Part shown: positions 35,166 to 44,845 of the stretch, in pieces
Numbering within the stretch: the first letter of the stretch is position 1
How the letters are laid out: the number at the start of each line of letters is the position of its first letter
Origin: Silvimonas amylolytica
Lineage (GTDB): Bacteria > Pseudomonadota > Gammaproteobacteria > Burkholderiales > Chitinibacteraceae
Length of the DNA: 64,000 bases
Direction of reading: 5' to 3'
Assembly (NCBI RefSeq): GCF_014645555.1
Contig: NZ_BMLY01000006.1
Coordinates: 124,001 to 188,000, forward strand
Program-made: the position numbers and the translations under genes
Notes under the pieces: generated by a model
The model's input: the letters and a program-made list of their open reading frames with translations, nothing else
Databases searched by the model: none
What the model was told of the DNA's origin: nothing

Positions 35166-36644
35166 ATGAAGACACCTCGATCCTGGAAAACCTCTGCTGT
35201 TGCGTTGGCACTGGCTGGGGTACTTGGCTTCTCCGTGGCAAAGATGAACCCGCACCTGTTGCCGGAAGCGGCAGCCAGTGCGCAACCGGTCGCCGCGCAA
35301 GCGGTGACCGGTGTGGCCTCGCCACAGATGTCCCTGCCCAATTTCAGCGATATCGTCAGCCGTTACGGCCCGGCGGTCGTGAATATCAGCGTGACTGGCC
35401 AGCTCAAAACAGCCAACCGCACGCAGCAATCGCCCGGTGTCGATCCGGACGATCCTTTCTATGATTTCTTCCGTCGCTTTGGTATCCCTGGCCCACAAGG
35501 TGGGGAAGGTGACCAGGCGCAACCCATGCATGCGCTGGGTTCTGGTTTCATCATCAGCCCGGATGGTTTGATTCTGACCAATGCCCACGTGGTGGCAGAT
35601 GCTAGCGAAGTCACGGTCAAGCTGACCGATAAACGCGAATTCACCGCCAAGGTGCTGGGCGCCGACAAGGCAACTGACATTGCCGTATTGCGTATCAAGG
35701 CTGACAATTTGCCGACGGTGAAGCTGGGCGAACCCGCTGGTTCACACGTTGGGGACTGGGTCCTGGCCATTGGTTCTCCATTTGGTTTTGAGAACTCGGT
35801 GACGGCGGGGATTATCTCGGCTAAATCCCGCTCGCTGCCGGACGAAGGCTACACACCATTTATCCAGACCGATGCGCCGATCAACCCGGGTAACTCGGGT
35901 GGCCCGCTGTTCAATCTGAATGGTGAAGTCATCGGCATCAACTCGCAGATTTACTCGCGCAGTGGCGGTTTCCAGGGCTTGTCGTTCTCGATTCCGATCG
36001 ACATTGCCAGAAATGTGGAACAACAGATCGTGGCGCATGGCAAGGTCACGCGCGGCCGTTTGGGCATCACCATCCAGGACGTGAATCAGGCGCTGGCGCA
36101 GTCGTTTGGCCTGAAAACACCGTCGGGTGCTCTAGTGAGCGGCGTTGAGCCGGATAGCCCGGGAGCGAAGGCTGGTCTGAAAGCCGGTGATATTGTGCTC
36201 AAGCTCAATGGTAAAACGGTCGATAACTCTAGTGAGTTGCCGCCGGCCATTGCCAACCTTGCGCCAGGGGCCGATGCCACCATGCAGGTCTGGCGTAACG
36301 GCAAAACGCTGGATGTTACCGCCAAAGTGGGCGAAGCGAAGGACACCAGGGTGGCCTCGGCTAACCCGTCGCAGGATCATGGTCGGCTGGGTATTTCGGT
36401 ACGCCCGCTCTCGCCGGATGAAAAACAGGAATCCGGCATTGCCGGTGGCCTTGTGGTGGAACAGGTGGCCGGTCCTGCCGCTCAGGCAGGTATTGAACCT
36501 GGCGATGTTGTATTAGCGATTAACGGCACCAACGTTATTAGTGCAGATCAATTGAAATCATTGGTATCCAAAGCAGGTGACCATGTTGCATTGCTGGTGC
36601 AGCGTGGTGATGCCAGGATTTTTGTTCCGATCAATCTGGGCTGA
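35166..36644 (+). CDS. Do-type periplasmic serine protease (DegP/MucD)
   Basis: Envelope protease and chaperone of 492 residues. An N-terminal signal or anchor segment (residues about 10–25) is followed by the trypsin-like domain with catalytic His in LTNAHVV (about 140), Asp in TDIAVLRI (about 173) and Ser in NPGNSGGPLF (about 245), then two PDZ domains (GRLGITIQDV from about 299; GRLGISVRPL from about 400, ending GDARIFVPI). It degrades misfolded envelope proteins. The preceding two-component pair and a terminator behind it make this a three-gene unit; the 93-base gap leaves room for its own promoter. Confidence 0.95.
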   Translation: MKTPRSWKTSAVALALAGVLGFSVAKMNPHLLPEAAASAQPVAAQAVTGVASPQMSLPNFSDIVSRYGPAVVNISVTGQLKTANRTQQSPGVDPDDPFYDFFRRFGIPGPQGGEGDQAQPMHALGSGFIISPDGLILTNAHVVADASEVTVKLTDKREFTAKVLGADKATDIAVLRIKADNLPTVKLGEPAGSHVGDWVLAIGSPFGFENSVTAGIISAKSRSLPDEGYTPFIQTDAPINPGNSGGPLFNLNGEVIGINSQIYSRSGGFQGLSFSIPIDIARNVEQQIVAHGKVTRGRLGITIQDVNQALAQSFGLKTPSGALVSGVEPDSPGAKAGLKAGDIVLKLNGKTVDNSSELPPAIANLAPGADATMQVWRNGKTLDVTAKVGEAKDTRVASANPSQDHGRLGISVRPLSPDEKQESGIAGGLVVEQVAGPAAQAGIEPGDVVLAINGTNVISADQLKSLVSKAGDHVALLVQRGDARIFVPINLG

Positions 36645-36702
36645 TTGCCGGCGGCATCCGGTAAACGGTCTGGTTTGATTGCAGGTTCGGCAGGACCTGC
36701 AA

Positions 36703-36722
36703 TAGCAGTAGCAGTAGCAGTA
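36703..36722. repeat. Short tandem repeat, TAGCAG x 3.3
   Basis: Three full copies of the hexamer TAGCAG plus two bases, in the gap between the protease gene and its terminator. It is short enough to be chance, but a slippage-prone tract in a non-coding position is worth recording. Confidence 0.5.
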
Positions 36723-36778
36723 CCTGAAGTACGAAGTTTGATGAACCTGAAGTGTAATTGACTCTCCCTGAAAAGCCT

Positions 36779-36817
36779 GGGGGCGGTACCGTGAGGTCCG
36801 CCCCCTTCTTTTTTTTT
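36779..36817 (+). terminator. Terminator of the protease gene
   Basis: GGGGGCGG/CCGCCCCC stem (36779–36786 with 36798–36805), followed by TTCTTTTTTTTT. It lies about 135 bases after the protease stop and just before the convergent cfa gene. Confidence 0.85.
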
Positions 36818-36843
36818 GTTGCCGGTATTGCTGTGTCCCGAGG

Positions 36844-38040
36844 TTAGCGGCCGGTATACATGTACTCGCGCGTGAGCGGCAAACGGTTCATCCCGGGGCC
36901 GCCGGCCTTCACGGCCACAATCTGGTTCAGTGAAATCCAGTCATGGATGAATCCGTATGCGCAGCCAGCCAGATAAACGCGCCAGATGCGGTATTTCTGT
37001 TCTCCTGCCAGTTTGCGCATGTGCTCACTGTGTGCCTCGAAACGTTCGGCCCAGTGTTTGAGTGTGAGTGCGTAGTGGCGACGCAGGTTTTCCACATCCA
37101 TGGGTTCCAGCCCGGCAGCGCACATCTCTTTGAGCGTGAGCGCAATGTGGGGCAACTCGCCGTCCGGGAATACATAGCGGTCAATAAAGTCGCCGCCCCC
37201 AAATGGGGTATCACCAGAATTGACATCCGTGCTGGTAATGCCGTGATTCATCACTACGCCACCGTCAGCCAGCAGGGTGTGGATGCGGCGAAAGTACGAC
37301 TCCAGGTTCTTCAGTCCCACATGTTCAAACATACCCACGCTGGTGATGCGGTCAAACTGGCCAGTGACATCCCGGTAGTCTTGCAGGCGTACCTCGCAGC
37401 GATCGGCAATGCCTTCACGGGCAATTCGTTCCCTGGCGTATTCGTACTGGTTTTGCGAGAGCGTCACGCCCACGGCGCGTGCGCCGTACTGCTTGACCGC
37501 GCGGACCATTAGCGCGCCCCAGCCGCAACCGATATCCAGCAGTGTCTGGCCGGGCTGGATATTAATCTTGTTCAGAATGTGGTCAATCTTCTGGATTTGC
37601 GCCTGATCCAGCGTATCGCTTTCTGTCCGGAAATAACCGCAGGAATACACCATTTCCTTGTCCAGCCAGGCGCTGTAGAACTCATTGGATACGTCGTAGT
37701 GATAACCGATGGCATTTTTGTCACTCTCGCGAGAATGCCGGCCGGCGCGCGGCGTGGTGCGGGTATCGTCACCTTCAGCGGCAGCCAGCTGTGTCGCGAT
37801 ATCCACCACGTCCAGCACGTGACCTTCCAGGTCGATTTCTCCTTCGACATAGGCTTTGCCAAGCGTATCGAGAGTGGGGTTGATGACATGGCGCAGGCTA
37901 CCGGCAGTATTGGCAATCAGGGTAACGCGTGGTTCCGGGTGCAAATCAAAATGTTTGCCATTCCAGAGCTGCAAACGCAGGGGAATGCCATGACTGCGCA
38001 TACGACCCAAAAAATCCTCAAAAAGATTGTTCCAGGGCAT
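36844..38040 (-). CDS. cfa: Cyclopropane-fatty-acyl-phospholipid synthase
   Basis: Adds a methylene bridge to unsaturated membrane phospholipid chains using S-adenosylmethionine. It has 398 residues, near the family norm of about 380–400. The N-terminal lipid-binding region (residues 1–100) is followed by HYDVSNEFYSAWLDKEMVYS (bicarbonate- and substrate-region motif), the SAM motif LLDIGCGWGALMVRA (about residue 167), and the later FIDRYVFPDGELPHI and HWAERFEAH motifs. It is monocistronic and convergent with the protease gene. Such genes are often induced in stationary phase or by acid. Confidence 0.94.
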   Translation of the reverse strand: MPWNNLFEDFLGRMRSHGIPLRLQLWNGKHFDLHPEPRVTLIANTAGSLRHVINPTLDTLGKAYVEGEIDLEGHVLDVVDIATQLAAAEGDDTRTTPRAGRHSRESDKNAIGYHYDVSNEFYSAWLDKEMVYSCGYFRTESDTLDQAQIQKIDHILNKINIQPGQTLLDIGCGWGALMVRAVKQYGARAVGVTLSQNQYEYARERIAREGIADRCEVRLQDYRDVTGQFDRITSVGMFEHVGLKNLESYFRRIHTLLADGGVVMNHGITSTDVNSGDTPFGGGDFIDRYVFPDGELPHIALTLKEMCAAGLEPMDVENLRRHYALTLKHWAERFEAHSEHMRKLAGEQKYRIWRVYLAGCAYGFIHDWISLNQIVAVKAGGPGMNRLPLTREYMYTGR

Positions 38041-38260
38041 GTTGACCTCAATTCAAGGTTGCAAATAGTCATCACGGGCTTTCTAACGTCAGCCTTGCCT
38101 TAAAAGTAGAACATCAGGTTGAAATGACCAGAAACTGATTAGATGAGAAACAGTTTCCATTGCAATGAACTGTTGCCCAGCGCGGTTTTTGCAGGGCAGG
38201 GCCTGGCTTTTGGCTGGTAGCCAGTTACAATCGCAAGCATCTGTATCCAGCGGGTCTGCC

Positions 38261-38800
38261 ATGAAGTCAGTTGTTTGCCGACGAAGAGGTGTATTGCTGA
38301 CGGCGCTGCTGCTGCTTTTGGCGGGTTGCTCCTCAACGCCCGTCAGTCGCCCCGCCCAGACAACAAGTGCCAGTCGCCCGGTTGACCGGAGTGTGAGCAC
38401 GATTCAGGTGCCCTCGGAAGATCGGCAGGAAGTTGTCCTTTACGCGCTGAGCCTGCTGGACGTGAACTACCAGTTTGGTGGGGCCAACCCGGAAGCCGGG
38501 CTTGATTGTTCTGGCCTTGTGTATTTCATCTACAAGAACGCGCTCGGCGTCAAACTGCCGCACAACGCAGCAGAAATTGCGCGCTTGTCCCGGCCAGTAG
38601 AGCGGCAAAATCTGCAAGCCGGTGATCTGGTGTTCTTTAATACGCTTGGGCGGCCGTATTCACATGTGGGTGTTTATATCGGCGACAACAAATTTGTTCA
38701 CGCGCCATCCAGCAAAGGGCATATCAAGGTGGAGTCGCTGAATTCGCCATGGTTTGCTGCACGATTTGAAGGCGGGCGATCACTCATGGCAACCAACTGA
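38261..38800 (+). CDS. NlpC/P60 peptidoglycan hydrolase lipoprotein
   Basis: Cell-wall endopeptidase of 179 residues, anchored as a lipoprotein: the basic MKSVVCRRRG precedes a hydrophobic stretch and the lipobox LLAGC. The NlpC/P60 domain (about residues 60–170) has the catalytic Cys in GLDCSGLVYFIYKN, the His in YSHVGVYIGDNKFVHAPS, and follows the Spr/MepS layout. The frame is open to 38165, but ATG 38261 starts at the signal sequence. It is a monocistronic gene with a strong terminator. Confidence 0.9.
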   Translation: MKSVVCRRRGVLLTALLLLLAGCSSTPVSRPAQTTSASRPVDRSVSTIQVPSEDRQEVVLYALSLLDVNYQFGGANPEAGLDCSGLVYFIYKNALGVKLPHNAAEIARLSRPVERQNLQAGDLVFFNTLGRPYSHVGVYIGDNKFVHAPSSKGHIKVESLNSPWFAARFEGGRSLMATN

Positions 38801-38819
38801 TGGATAGCGCACGGGATAC

Positions 38820-38858
38820 AAAACAAAACAGCACGTGATTGACGTGCTGTTTTGTTTT
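38820..38858. terminator. Bidirectional terminator between NlpC/P60 and flgN genes
   Basis: A perfect 17-bp stem (38820–38836 with 38842–38858, loop GATTG), with arms ending AAAACAAAACAG and CTGTTTTGTTTT, is usable from both sides. Confidence 0.88.
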
Positions 38859-38877
38859 ATCCGGTGGAGCCAGTAGA

Positions 38878-39378
38878 TCAGGCTTTGTCCCGGGTGATGG
38901 AACCTGGCCTGCCACTGATCTGACCGGTACCAGAATAGACTTGTGAGCCATCGTCACGGTCTTGCACCAGGTCAGCTACAAAACCATCTACCAATTGACG
39001 ACGGGTGTCGATCAACTGGCCATTGCTACGGTTGATGGCTGCAGCCTGACGTGCCTGCTCGCGCAGATTGTTCCAGGCATCAATCCCGTCGGGCTGGTTG
39101 GCTTCAAACCAGCGCTGGACATCCGCTTGCTGGCTGGCAATGCCATTGGCAGAGAACCAGGCCTCAACAAGACTTGTGGCTTGTTCGGTGGTGTTAGCCG
39201 CTTGCTGTTTGGCCTGAAGCAGACCCCCGAGCTCATCAATGCGATTGTTGACGAGGCAGTCCTGTTCCTGATGCAACAGTTTGAGCAGCGCTTCCAGTGC
39301 GGTGGAAGCGTTCTGGATCAATTCGATGACGGATTGGGTTTGAACCACGGGCGTAGTCGCTACGAAGAAGGGAATCAA
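38878..39378 (-). CDS. flgN: FlgN-family flagellar export chaperone
   Basis: Probable chaperone for the hook-associated proteins FlgK and FlgL, 166 residues. The helical, glutamine-rich protein has the FlgN pattern ALEALLKLLHQEQDCLVNN (about residue 27), then RIDELGGLLQAKQQAA and a long C-terminal helix. Identity is supported by flgM directly upstream (66-base gap). The start is uncertain: the frame opens with TTG at 39378, and a GTG ten codons later is possible; neither has a good ribosome site. Confidence 0.8.
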   Translation of the reverse strand: MIPFFVATTPVVQTQSVIELIQNASTALEALLKLLHQEQDCLVNNRIDELGGLLQAKQQAANTTEQATSLVEAWFSANGIASQQADVQRWFEANQPDGIDAWNNLREQARQAAAINRSNGQLIDTRRQLVDGFVADLVQDRDDGSQVYSGTGQISGRPGSITRDKA

Positions 39379-39444
39379 TAACGCGGGCGTTTCGGGTGTG
39401 TCCGCAAGTCGGTTTTACACGGCCGCTGCGGACATCACAAGTAT

Positions 39445-39756
39445 TTACTGGCTCAGCAGGTCTTGCACGCTGGAAATCAGCTTGTCGGCAATGTTGTCAG
39501 CGCGCACGGTGAACTTGCCTTCGCTGATGGCCTGACGCAACGATGCAACACGATCGCTATCAAATACGCTGTTGTCGCTACCGGTCTGGTCAGTTTGACC
39601 CAGCTGCGCGGCAGCCGGATTCAGCGTGACGTTTTCCTGGGCGGCGCCAGCAGTTTCTTGTGTCGATGCGGACTGACTGGCAGTCGAAGACGAACGACTG
39701 GCGTCGGAACGCGAAGGCGTCGGCAGGGATACTTTGCCAGATTGGTCTATTTTCAT
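39445..39756 (-). CDS. flgM: Anti-sigma-28 factor FlgM
   Basis: Inhibitor of the flagellar sigma factor FliA that is exported when the hook is complete. It has 103 residues: the N-terminus MKIDQSGKVSLP is followed by a Ser/Thr/Ala-rich linker, and the C-terminal sigma-binding helices include DSDRVASLRQAISEGKFTV and ADNIADKLISSVQDLL. ATG 39756 has AAAGG upstream; the frame is open to 39795 without conservation. A near-consensus sigma-28 promoter lies 58 bases upstream. The usual neighbour flgA and the rest of the flagellar genes are not here. Confidence 0.92.
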   Translation of the reverse strand: MKIDQSGKVSLPTPSRSDASRSSSTASQSASTQETAGAAQENVTLNPAAAQLGQTDQTGSDNSVFDSDRVASLRQAISEGKFTVRADNIADKLISSVQDLLSQ

Positions 39757-39813
39757 GGTTACCTTTCCCGCCCGCCGGTACGGCAGGCTGCGCATTAACG
39801 TTTATTATGCCAA

Positions 39814-39840
39814 TTATCGGCAGCGCACGTGGGAACTTTA
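39814..39840 (-). promoter_or_regulatory. Sigma-28 (FliA) promoter of flgM–flgN
   Basis: On the minus strand, TAAAGTTC-N11-GCCGATAA differs from the FliA consensus TAAAGTTT-N11-GCCGATAA at one base and has the exact spacing. It is about 58 bases upstream of the flgM start. This places flgMN in the late flagellar class and closes the FlgM–FliA feedback loop. Confidence 0.9.
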
Positions 39841-40258
39841 GGGCTGATTTGCGTGTTTGGCTGCACCGGCGGCCTGAAAAGCCGCAAACCGCTTTGAGAG
39901 GCAGTGAGCCTTGTTCAGAGCATGCCTGAGTGCCGCGTTGGCCCGGGATTGGGCAGACAAATGGTGGGGTCTGCTACAAAGTAGACAACGCTGGCGCGCA
40001 GGCATTTGCCGCAAAGCCTTGGCAAACAAGGGTTGAGCCAATTGTCATGAGGCCCCGAAGGGCCATGTGCCCGCTTCTCCGACGTGCCGTGCTTGGGGAG
40101 GGCAGAACGTTGCTGTATAGTTGCGTGATTTTTGGGTTCCACCCCAGACCAAATAAGCCGCCAAAGCCGCTAGAGCGGGCGCTTTACAACAGTGGAACAC
40201 CACGCAATCTTACGCAATACCCAAAGCCCTGGCGGCTTCTCAGGGAAACAAAAACAGC
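39841..40258 (+). promoter_or_regulatory. Long accA upstream region with candidate promoter
   Basis: About 420 bases without a convincing gene. TTGGGG (40093–40098), 17 bases and TATAGT (40116–40121) make a plausible sigma-70 promoter, which would give an accA leader of roughly 130 bases. The plus-strand frame from 39930 of about 110 codons has no recognisable domain and runs into the accA start. CAGGGAAA at 40241–40248 may serve as the accA ribosome site. Confidence 0.45.
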
Positions 40259-41227
40259 ATGAAGACCACTTTTCTGGATTTTGAACAACCGATCGCCGAA
40301 CTCGAGAACAAGATCGAGGAACTGCGTTATGTGCAGGACGATTCGGCAGTCGACATCTCTGTGGAAATCGGTCACCTGGAAAAGAAAAGCCAGGAACTGA
40401 CCAAAACCATTTACAGCAAGATCACCGCGGCCCAGATCGGCCAGGTGGCTCGCCATCCGCAGCGTCCGTACACCCTTGATTACATCAAGGCCCTGTTCAC
40501 CGATTTCGAAGAGCTGCATGGTGATCGTCATTATGCGGATGACGCGGCCATTGTGGGCGGTGTAGCCCGCTTCAATGGGCAGAGCGTGATCGTCATGGGG
40601 CATCAGAAGGGCCGCGATACCAAGGATCGGCAGTACCGCAATTTTGGCATGCCGCGTCCAGAGGGTTATCGCAAGGCATTGCGCCTGATGAAGCTGGCTG
40701 AGAAATTCAACCTGCCGATCCTCACCTTTGTGGATACCCCGGGTGCGTACCCTGGCATTGGTGCGGAAGAGCGCGGCCAGTCCGAGGCAATTGGTCGCAA
40801 CTTGTTTGAAATGACCACGTTGCGGGTGCCGGTGGTGTGTACGGTGATCGGTGAGGGCGGCTCTGGCGGTGCGTTGGCTATCGCCGTAGCCGATCAGGTC
40901 ATGATGCTTCAGTACTCCACGTATTCCGTGATCTCTCCGGAAGGTTGTGCGTCCATTCTGTGGAAGACAGCTGAAAAAGCGCCGGATGCCGCTGAAGCCA
41001 TGGGCATCACGTCCGGCCGCCTGAAAACACTCGGCTTGATCGACAAGATCATCAACGAGCCCGTAGGTGGCGCTCATCGCAATCATCAGCAAATGATGGT
41101 TGCCATGAAAAAAGCACTGACTGACGCACTCAAGTCCGTACAGGACAAGCCGATCGATGAACTGCTGGAAACCCGCTTTGAACGCCTGATGGCTTATGGC
41201 AAGTTCAAGGAAGTTGATCCTGGCTGA
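40259..41227 (+). CDS. accA: Acetyl-CoA carboxylase carboxyltransferase subunit alpha
   Basis: Half of the carboxyltransferase that makes malonyl-CoA for fatty acid synthesis, 322 residues (norm about 320). The N-terminal [20 protein letters not shown] is typical; the crotonase-like core contains [36 protein letters not shown] and [15 protein letters not shown]. Its last 32 bases overlap the tilS reading frame, an arrangement (accA–tilS) found in many proteobacteria. Confidence 0.97.
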   Translation: MKTTFLDFEQPIAELENKIEELRYVQDDSAVDISVEIGHLEKKSQELTKTIYSKITAAQIGQVARHPQRPYTLDYIKALFTDFEELHGDRHYADDAAIVGGVARFNGQSVIVMGHQKGRDTKDRQYRNFGMPRPEGYRKALRLMKLAEKFNLPILTFVDTPGAYPGIGAEERGQSEAIGRNLFEMTTLRVPVVCTVIGEGGSGGALAIAVADQVMMLQYSTYSVISPEGCASILWKTAEKAPDAAEAMGITSGRLKTLGLIDKIINEPVGGAHRNHQQMMVAMKKALTDALKSVQDKPIDELLETRFERLMAYGKFKEVDPG

Positions 41228-42545
41228 TCGTTTGTCGGGCGATTTGATCGTCGCCCGCCTTGCGCCTTTTTGCACAGACACAAGCCCGCCTGCCCGCATT
41301 TGCGTTGGCCTTTCCGGCGGGCTTGATTCTGTTGTGTTGTTGCATCTTCTGGCTGCTGCTCGCAGCACACTCCCATTTGAATTAACCGCCATTCACGTCC
41401 ACCACGGTCTGTCTGCACACGCTGACGACTGGGCTGCGTTTGCGCACGACTATGCGGCCAGCCTTGGGGTGGCATGCGTAGTGGAGCGGGTCACGCTCGC
41501 GCAGCGACGTACTCACGGCATTGAAGCTGCCGCGCGCCATGCCCGCTATGCAGCGTTTGCGGCTGCGCGTGTCGACGTCATGGTGACCGCCCATCATCAG
41601 GGTGATCAAGTCGAAACCGTGCTGCTGAATCTGCTACGCGGCAGCGGCCTGCCAGGACTCGCGGCGATGCCCGTTTCACGTCCCCTCGGTGATTGCACTA
41701 CATTGCTGCGTCCGCTGCTGGACGTGCCGCGCGCTGCATTACTGGCCTATGCCCAGGCCCATGAGCTGCGGTGGGTCGAAGACGAAAGCAACCAGCAGAC
41801 CGATTTTGACCGTAATTTTTTGCGGCACAAGGTGATTCCGGTTGCGCAGGAAGCATTTCCTTCGCTGGCGCAAAGTATCACGCGGAGCGCACGGCATATC
41901 GCCGAAGCACAAGCATTGCTGGATGAACTCGCTCAGGGCGATTTGGCACATTGTGTTGTCGAAGGTGCTTTCGTGTTGAACGGGCCGCTCACCCCGTTAC
42001 GGTTGCGCCATGCCTTGCGTCATTGGCTGGCAGGGCAAGGCCTCGTGCTAGATACCCGGGCATTTGACGAACTCTGGCGTACCGCAACGCAAGCCGCCGG
42101 GGATAGTCAGCCCGCATTGATCTGGCGTAAACAGGCGGTGCGGCGTTACCGGGACCGCTTGTACGTGACACGGGCGGATGTCCAGTCCGGACCGATCCAG
42201 GCTCTGAACTGGCTTGATGGTGCCCCGACCACGACATCGGCGTGGTGTGGCCAATTGACCTGGCAATCGGTAGAAAAGGGCGGCATTGCCACCCGGCATC
42301 TGGCGGCCGGGTTTGAACTGGCGCCATGGCAAGGTGCACGAACGATCCGGTTGCGGGCTGATGGCCCGGCGCAACAGCTTAAAACACTCGCCCAAACCCT
42401 CGGCATCGCACCGTGGGTACGCAGCACGACGCCATTGCTGGTTGCGGGCGACCAGTTATTGGCATGGCCAGGCGTCGGGGTTGCTGCCGCTTTTCAGTCC
42501 GCCGAGAGCGAAGCAGGTTGGTTGCCGGTCTGGCAAGCGGATTAA
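41196..42545 (+). CDS. tilS: tRNA(Ile)-lysidine synthase
   Basis: Modifies the wobble cytidine of the isoleucine CAU anticodon to lysidine, an essential step. It has 449 residues. The ATP PP-loop is [16 protein letters not shown] (about residue 37); the downstream [19 protein letters not shown] and [17 protein letters not shown] are diagnostic, and the TilS substrate-binding and C-terminal domains follow. The start is ambiguous: ATG 41196 lies inside accA, and TTG codons at 41214 or 41232 would shorten a poorly conserved N-terminus. It is translationally coupled to accA. Confidence 0.94.
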   Translation: MASSRKLILADRLSGDLIVARLAPFCTDTSPPARICVGLSGGLDSVVLLHLLAAARSTLPFELTAIHVHHGLSAHADDWAAFAHDYAASLGVACVVERVTLAQRRTHGIEAAARHARYAAFAAARVDVMVTAHHQGDQVETVLLNLLRGSGLPGLAAMPVSRPLGDCTTLLRPLLDVPRAALLAYAQAHELRWVEDESNQQTDFDRNFLRHKVIPVAQEAFPSLAQSITRSARHIAEAQALLDELAQGDLAHCVVEGAFVLNGPLTPLRLRHALRHWLAGQGLVLDTRAFDELWRTATQAAGDSQPALIWRKQAVRRYRDRLYVTRADVQSGPIQALNWLDGAPTTTSAWCGQLTWQSVEKGGIATRHLAAGFELAPWQGARTIRLRADGPAQQLKTLAQTLGIAPWVRSTTPLLVAGDQLLAWPGVGVAAAFQSAESEAGWLPVWQAD

Positions 42546-42570
42546 ACAAACAAGCCAGCGGCACCATTGT

Positions 42571-42957
42571 TCAGGCAGCCAGCGGTGCCGGATGTTGTGC
42601 CAGCCATGCCCATTCTTCATCCGAATACAGCCTTGAACGGGTCAGGAAACGCAACCCGGTGGGCCGCTCCAGCGAGAACATCCCGCCATTGCCCGGGATC
42701 GCATCAATGGTTAACTGCGTGTGTTCCCAATAAGCAAACTGTGACTCGCTCATGTAAAACGGCACACCGCCAATCTCGCCCAGGAAGACGTCAGACGAAC
42801 CGACCATGAATTCGCCCTTGGGGAAGCACATGGGGGCGCTGCCATCACAACAGCCACCGGACTGGTGAAACAACAACTCGCCGTGCTGCGTCTTGAGTTG
42901 GTCAATCAACTTGAGTGCATCAGGTGTAGCTGTGACACGTGGGACAGCGTCTGCCAT
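42571..42957 (-). CDS. DUF779 protein
   Basis: Small protein of 128 residues of the DUF779 family, which is regularly encoded beside acetaldehyde dehydrogenases. The cysteine-rich FHQSGGCCDGSAPMCFP near residue 33 suggests metal binding or redox sensitivity, and FLGEIGGVPFYMSESQFAYW is also conserved. ATG 42957 has an excellent ribosome site (AAGGAGG); the frame is open to 42999. It lies 82 bases after the dehydrogenase gene in the same direction. Its biochemical role is not known to me. Confidence 0.88.
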   Translation of the reverse strand: MADAVPRVTATPDALKLIDQLKTQHGELLFHQSGGCCDGSAPMCFPKGEFMVGSSDVFLGEIGGVPFYMSESQFAYWEHTQLTIDAIPGNGGMFSLERPTGLRFLTRSRLYSDEEWAWLAQHPAPLAA

Positions 42958-43039
42958 GGCGCCTCCTTGCGGGTGGGCGGCGGGTTGCCAAGATGACAAC
43001 CCGCCTTGTGTTGAGCGTGAAGTGTTAGATCACGTCGGA

Positions 43040-44560
43040 TCAGAAGAAACCCAGCGCCTTGTCTGAGTAACTCACCAGCAGATTTTTGGTCTGCTGATAG
43101 TGATCCAGCATCATCTTGTGGTTCTCACGCCCAATGCCAGATTGCTTGTAGCCTCCAAATGCCGCGTGCGCCGGATAGGCGTGGTAGCAATTGGTCCACA
43201 CCCGGCCGGCCTGGATTTCGCGGCCAAAGTGATAAGCACGGTTAACATCGCGTGTCCACACGCCCGCCCCAAGGCCATAGAGTGTGTCGTTGGCAATTTC
43301 CAGGGCTTCAGCCTCGTCTTTAAACGTGGTGACGGACACCACGGGGCCAAAAATTTCTTCCTGGAAGATACGCATCTTGTTATTGCCCTCGAACACCGTG
43401 GGTTTGATGTAGTAACCCTTGGTCAGTTCGCCATCAAACCGGGCTGGCTCGCCACCAGTCAGGCATTTCGCACCTTCTTGTTTGCCCAGATCCAGGTAAG
43501 ACACAATCTTTTCAAACTGTTCTTGTGAGGCCTGCGCACCGATCATGGTGTTGCCATCCAGCGGGTGCCCCTGGCGAATCGCCTCAACCCGTTTGACCGC
43601 ACGTTCCATAAAGCGCTCGTAGATCGACTCCTGCACCAGTGCGCGGGACGGGCAGGTACATACCTCGCCCTGATTCAGCGCAAACATGGCAAAACCTTCC
43701 AGTGCTTTGTCAAAGAAAGCGTCGTCGGCTCGCATCACATCATCGAAGAAGATGTTCGGGCTTTTGCCGCCCAGTTCCAGGGTAACGGGAATCAGGTTCT
43801 GGCTGGCATATTGCATAATCAACCGGCCAGTGGTGGTTTCGCCGGTGAAGGCAATCTTGGCGATACGTTTGTTGCTGGCCAGCGGTTTGCCCGCCTCCAG
43901 GCCAAAGCCGCTGACCACGTTAAGCACGCCCGGCGGCAGTAAATCGCCAATCAAATCCAGCAGCACCATGATCGACGCGGGTGTTTGCTCGGCGGGCTTG
44001 AGCACCACGCAATTGCCGGCAGCCAGGGCGGGGGCAAGCTTCCATGTCGCCATCAGGATCGGGAAGTTCCACGGAATGATCTGGCCGACCACGCCCAGTG
44101 GCTCATGGAAGTGATACGCAATGGTGGTGTGGTCGATTTCCGAGATGCCGCCTTCTTGCGCCCGTACCGCACCGGCAAAGTAGCGGAAGTGGTCAATCGC
44201 CAGCGGGATATCTGCTGCGCGGGTTTCGCGGATGGGCTTGCCGTTATCGATGGTCTCGGCCACAGCCAGCAATTCCAGATTGGCTTCCATCCGGTCGGCA
44301 ATCTTGTTCAGGATGTTGGCGCGTTCGGCAGGTGAAGTCTTGCCCCAGCTACCTTTGGCAGCGTGAGCGGCATCCAGCGCCAGTTCTACATCAGCGGCTT
44401 GCGAGCGTGGCACCTGGCAGAATGGCTCGCCAGTAATGGGAGAGACATTATCGAAATACGCGCCATCGACTGGGGCAACCCACTTGCCGCCAATGTAGTT
44501 GTCATATTGTTTGCGGTACGGAAACGGCAAGTTCAAAAACTTCATCTCAGCGTGGTTCAT
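43040..44560 (-). CDS. NAD-dependent aldehyde dehydrogenase (acetaldehyde type, AldB/ExaC)
   Basis: Oxidises acetaldehyde or similar aldehydes to acids; 506 residues, the length of the AldB/ExaC/AcoD group. Visible are [20 protein letters not shown] (cofactor), [14 protein letters not shown] (general-base glutamate) and [15 protein letters not shown] (catalytic cysteine). The ribosome site AGAGGAG lies just before the start. A sigma-54 promoter lies about 75 bases upstream and the activator gene is divergent, so expression should depend on RpoN and the AcoR-type activator. DUF779 follows. Confidence 0.94.
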   Translation of the reverse strand: MNHAEMKFLNLPFPYRKQYDNYIGGKWVAPVDGAYFDNVSPITGEPFCQVPRSQAADVELALDAAHAAKGSWGKTSPAERANILNKIADRMEANLELLAVAETIDNGKPIRETRAADIPLAIDHFRYFAGAVRAQEGGISEIDHTTIAYHFHEPLGVVGQIIPWNFPILMATWKLAPALAAGNCVVLKPAEQTPASIMVLLDLIGDLLPPGVLNVVSGFGLEAGKPLASNKRIAKIAFTGETTTGRLIMQYASQNLIPVTLELGGKSPNIFFDDVMRADDAFFDKALEGFAMFALNQGEVCTCPSRALVQESIYERFMERAVKRVEAIRQGHPLDGNTMIGAQASQEQFEKIVSYLDLGKQEGAKCLTGGEPARFDGELTKGYYIKPTVFEGNNKMRIFQEEIFGPVVSVTTFKDEAEALEIANDTLYGLGAGVWTRDVNRAYHFGREIQAGRVWTNCYHAYPAHAAFGGYKQSGIGRENHKMMLDHYQQTKNLLVSYSDKALGFF

Positions 44561-44633
44561 TTGACCGGTTCTCCTCTTTGAGTGGGTCAGGCGTCACACC
44601 TGTACCAGCCCGGGCGGGGCTAACCGGTTTATT

Positions 44634-44648
44634 GCAAGGGGCGTGCCA
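44634..44648 (-). promoter_or_regulatory. Sigma-54 promoter of the aldehyde dehydrogenase operon
   Basis: The minus strand reads TGGCACG-CCCC-TTGC, an exact match to the -24/-12 consensus TGGCACG-N4-TTGC, followed by AA. The predicted start of transcription is near 44622, giving a leader of about 60 bases. The divergent gene encodes an enhancer-binding protein with the sigma-54 contact motif GAFTGA. Confidence 0.92.
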
Positions 44649-44743
44649 CGTGGTGAAGATCCGGTGAAGATTCATCAAGTCATTGATATCAAAATTGTTT
44701 TTCTGGACTCGCCACCGTGTACAACGCCGCTTTTGCGCCATAT

Positions 44744-44816
44744 TGCAACAGGTGTTACATTGAGTTGTGAACACTCAAGGCTTTGATTTGAAAGAAAAAT
44801 CTGGTTGCACTGCAAC
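44744..44816. promoter_or_regulatory. Two dyads, candidate upstream activator sites
   Basis: TGCAACA-GG-TGTTACA (44744–44759, one mismatch between arms) and GTTGCA-C-TGCAAC (44804–44816, perfect) share the half-site TGCAAC. They lie about 95 and 155 bases upstream of the sigma-54 promoter, the distance at which enhancer-binding proteins act. The second is also 30 bases before the activator's own start, so autoregulation is possible. Confidence 0.6.
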
Positions 44817-44845
44817 ATGGATTTATACACTTGAGGAATGCTGCG

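Noticed and set aside
36703-36722. Phase-variable repeat tract
   Set aside because: Only 3.3 copies, and it lies between a gene end and its terminator where slippage would have no evident effect.
39930-40262. Plus-strand frame of 110 codons ending in the accA start
   Set aside because: No ribosome site or family match, and the candidate accA promoter lies within it.
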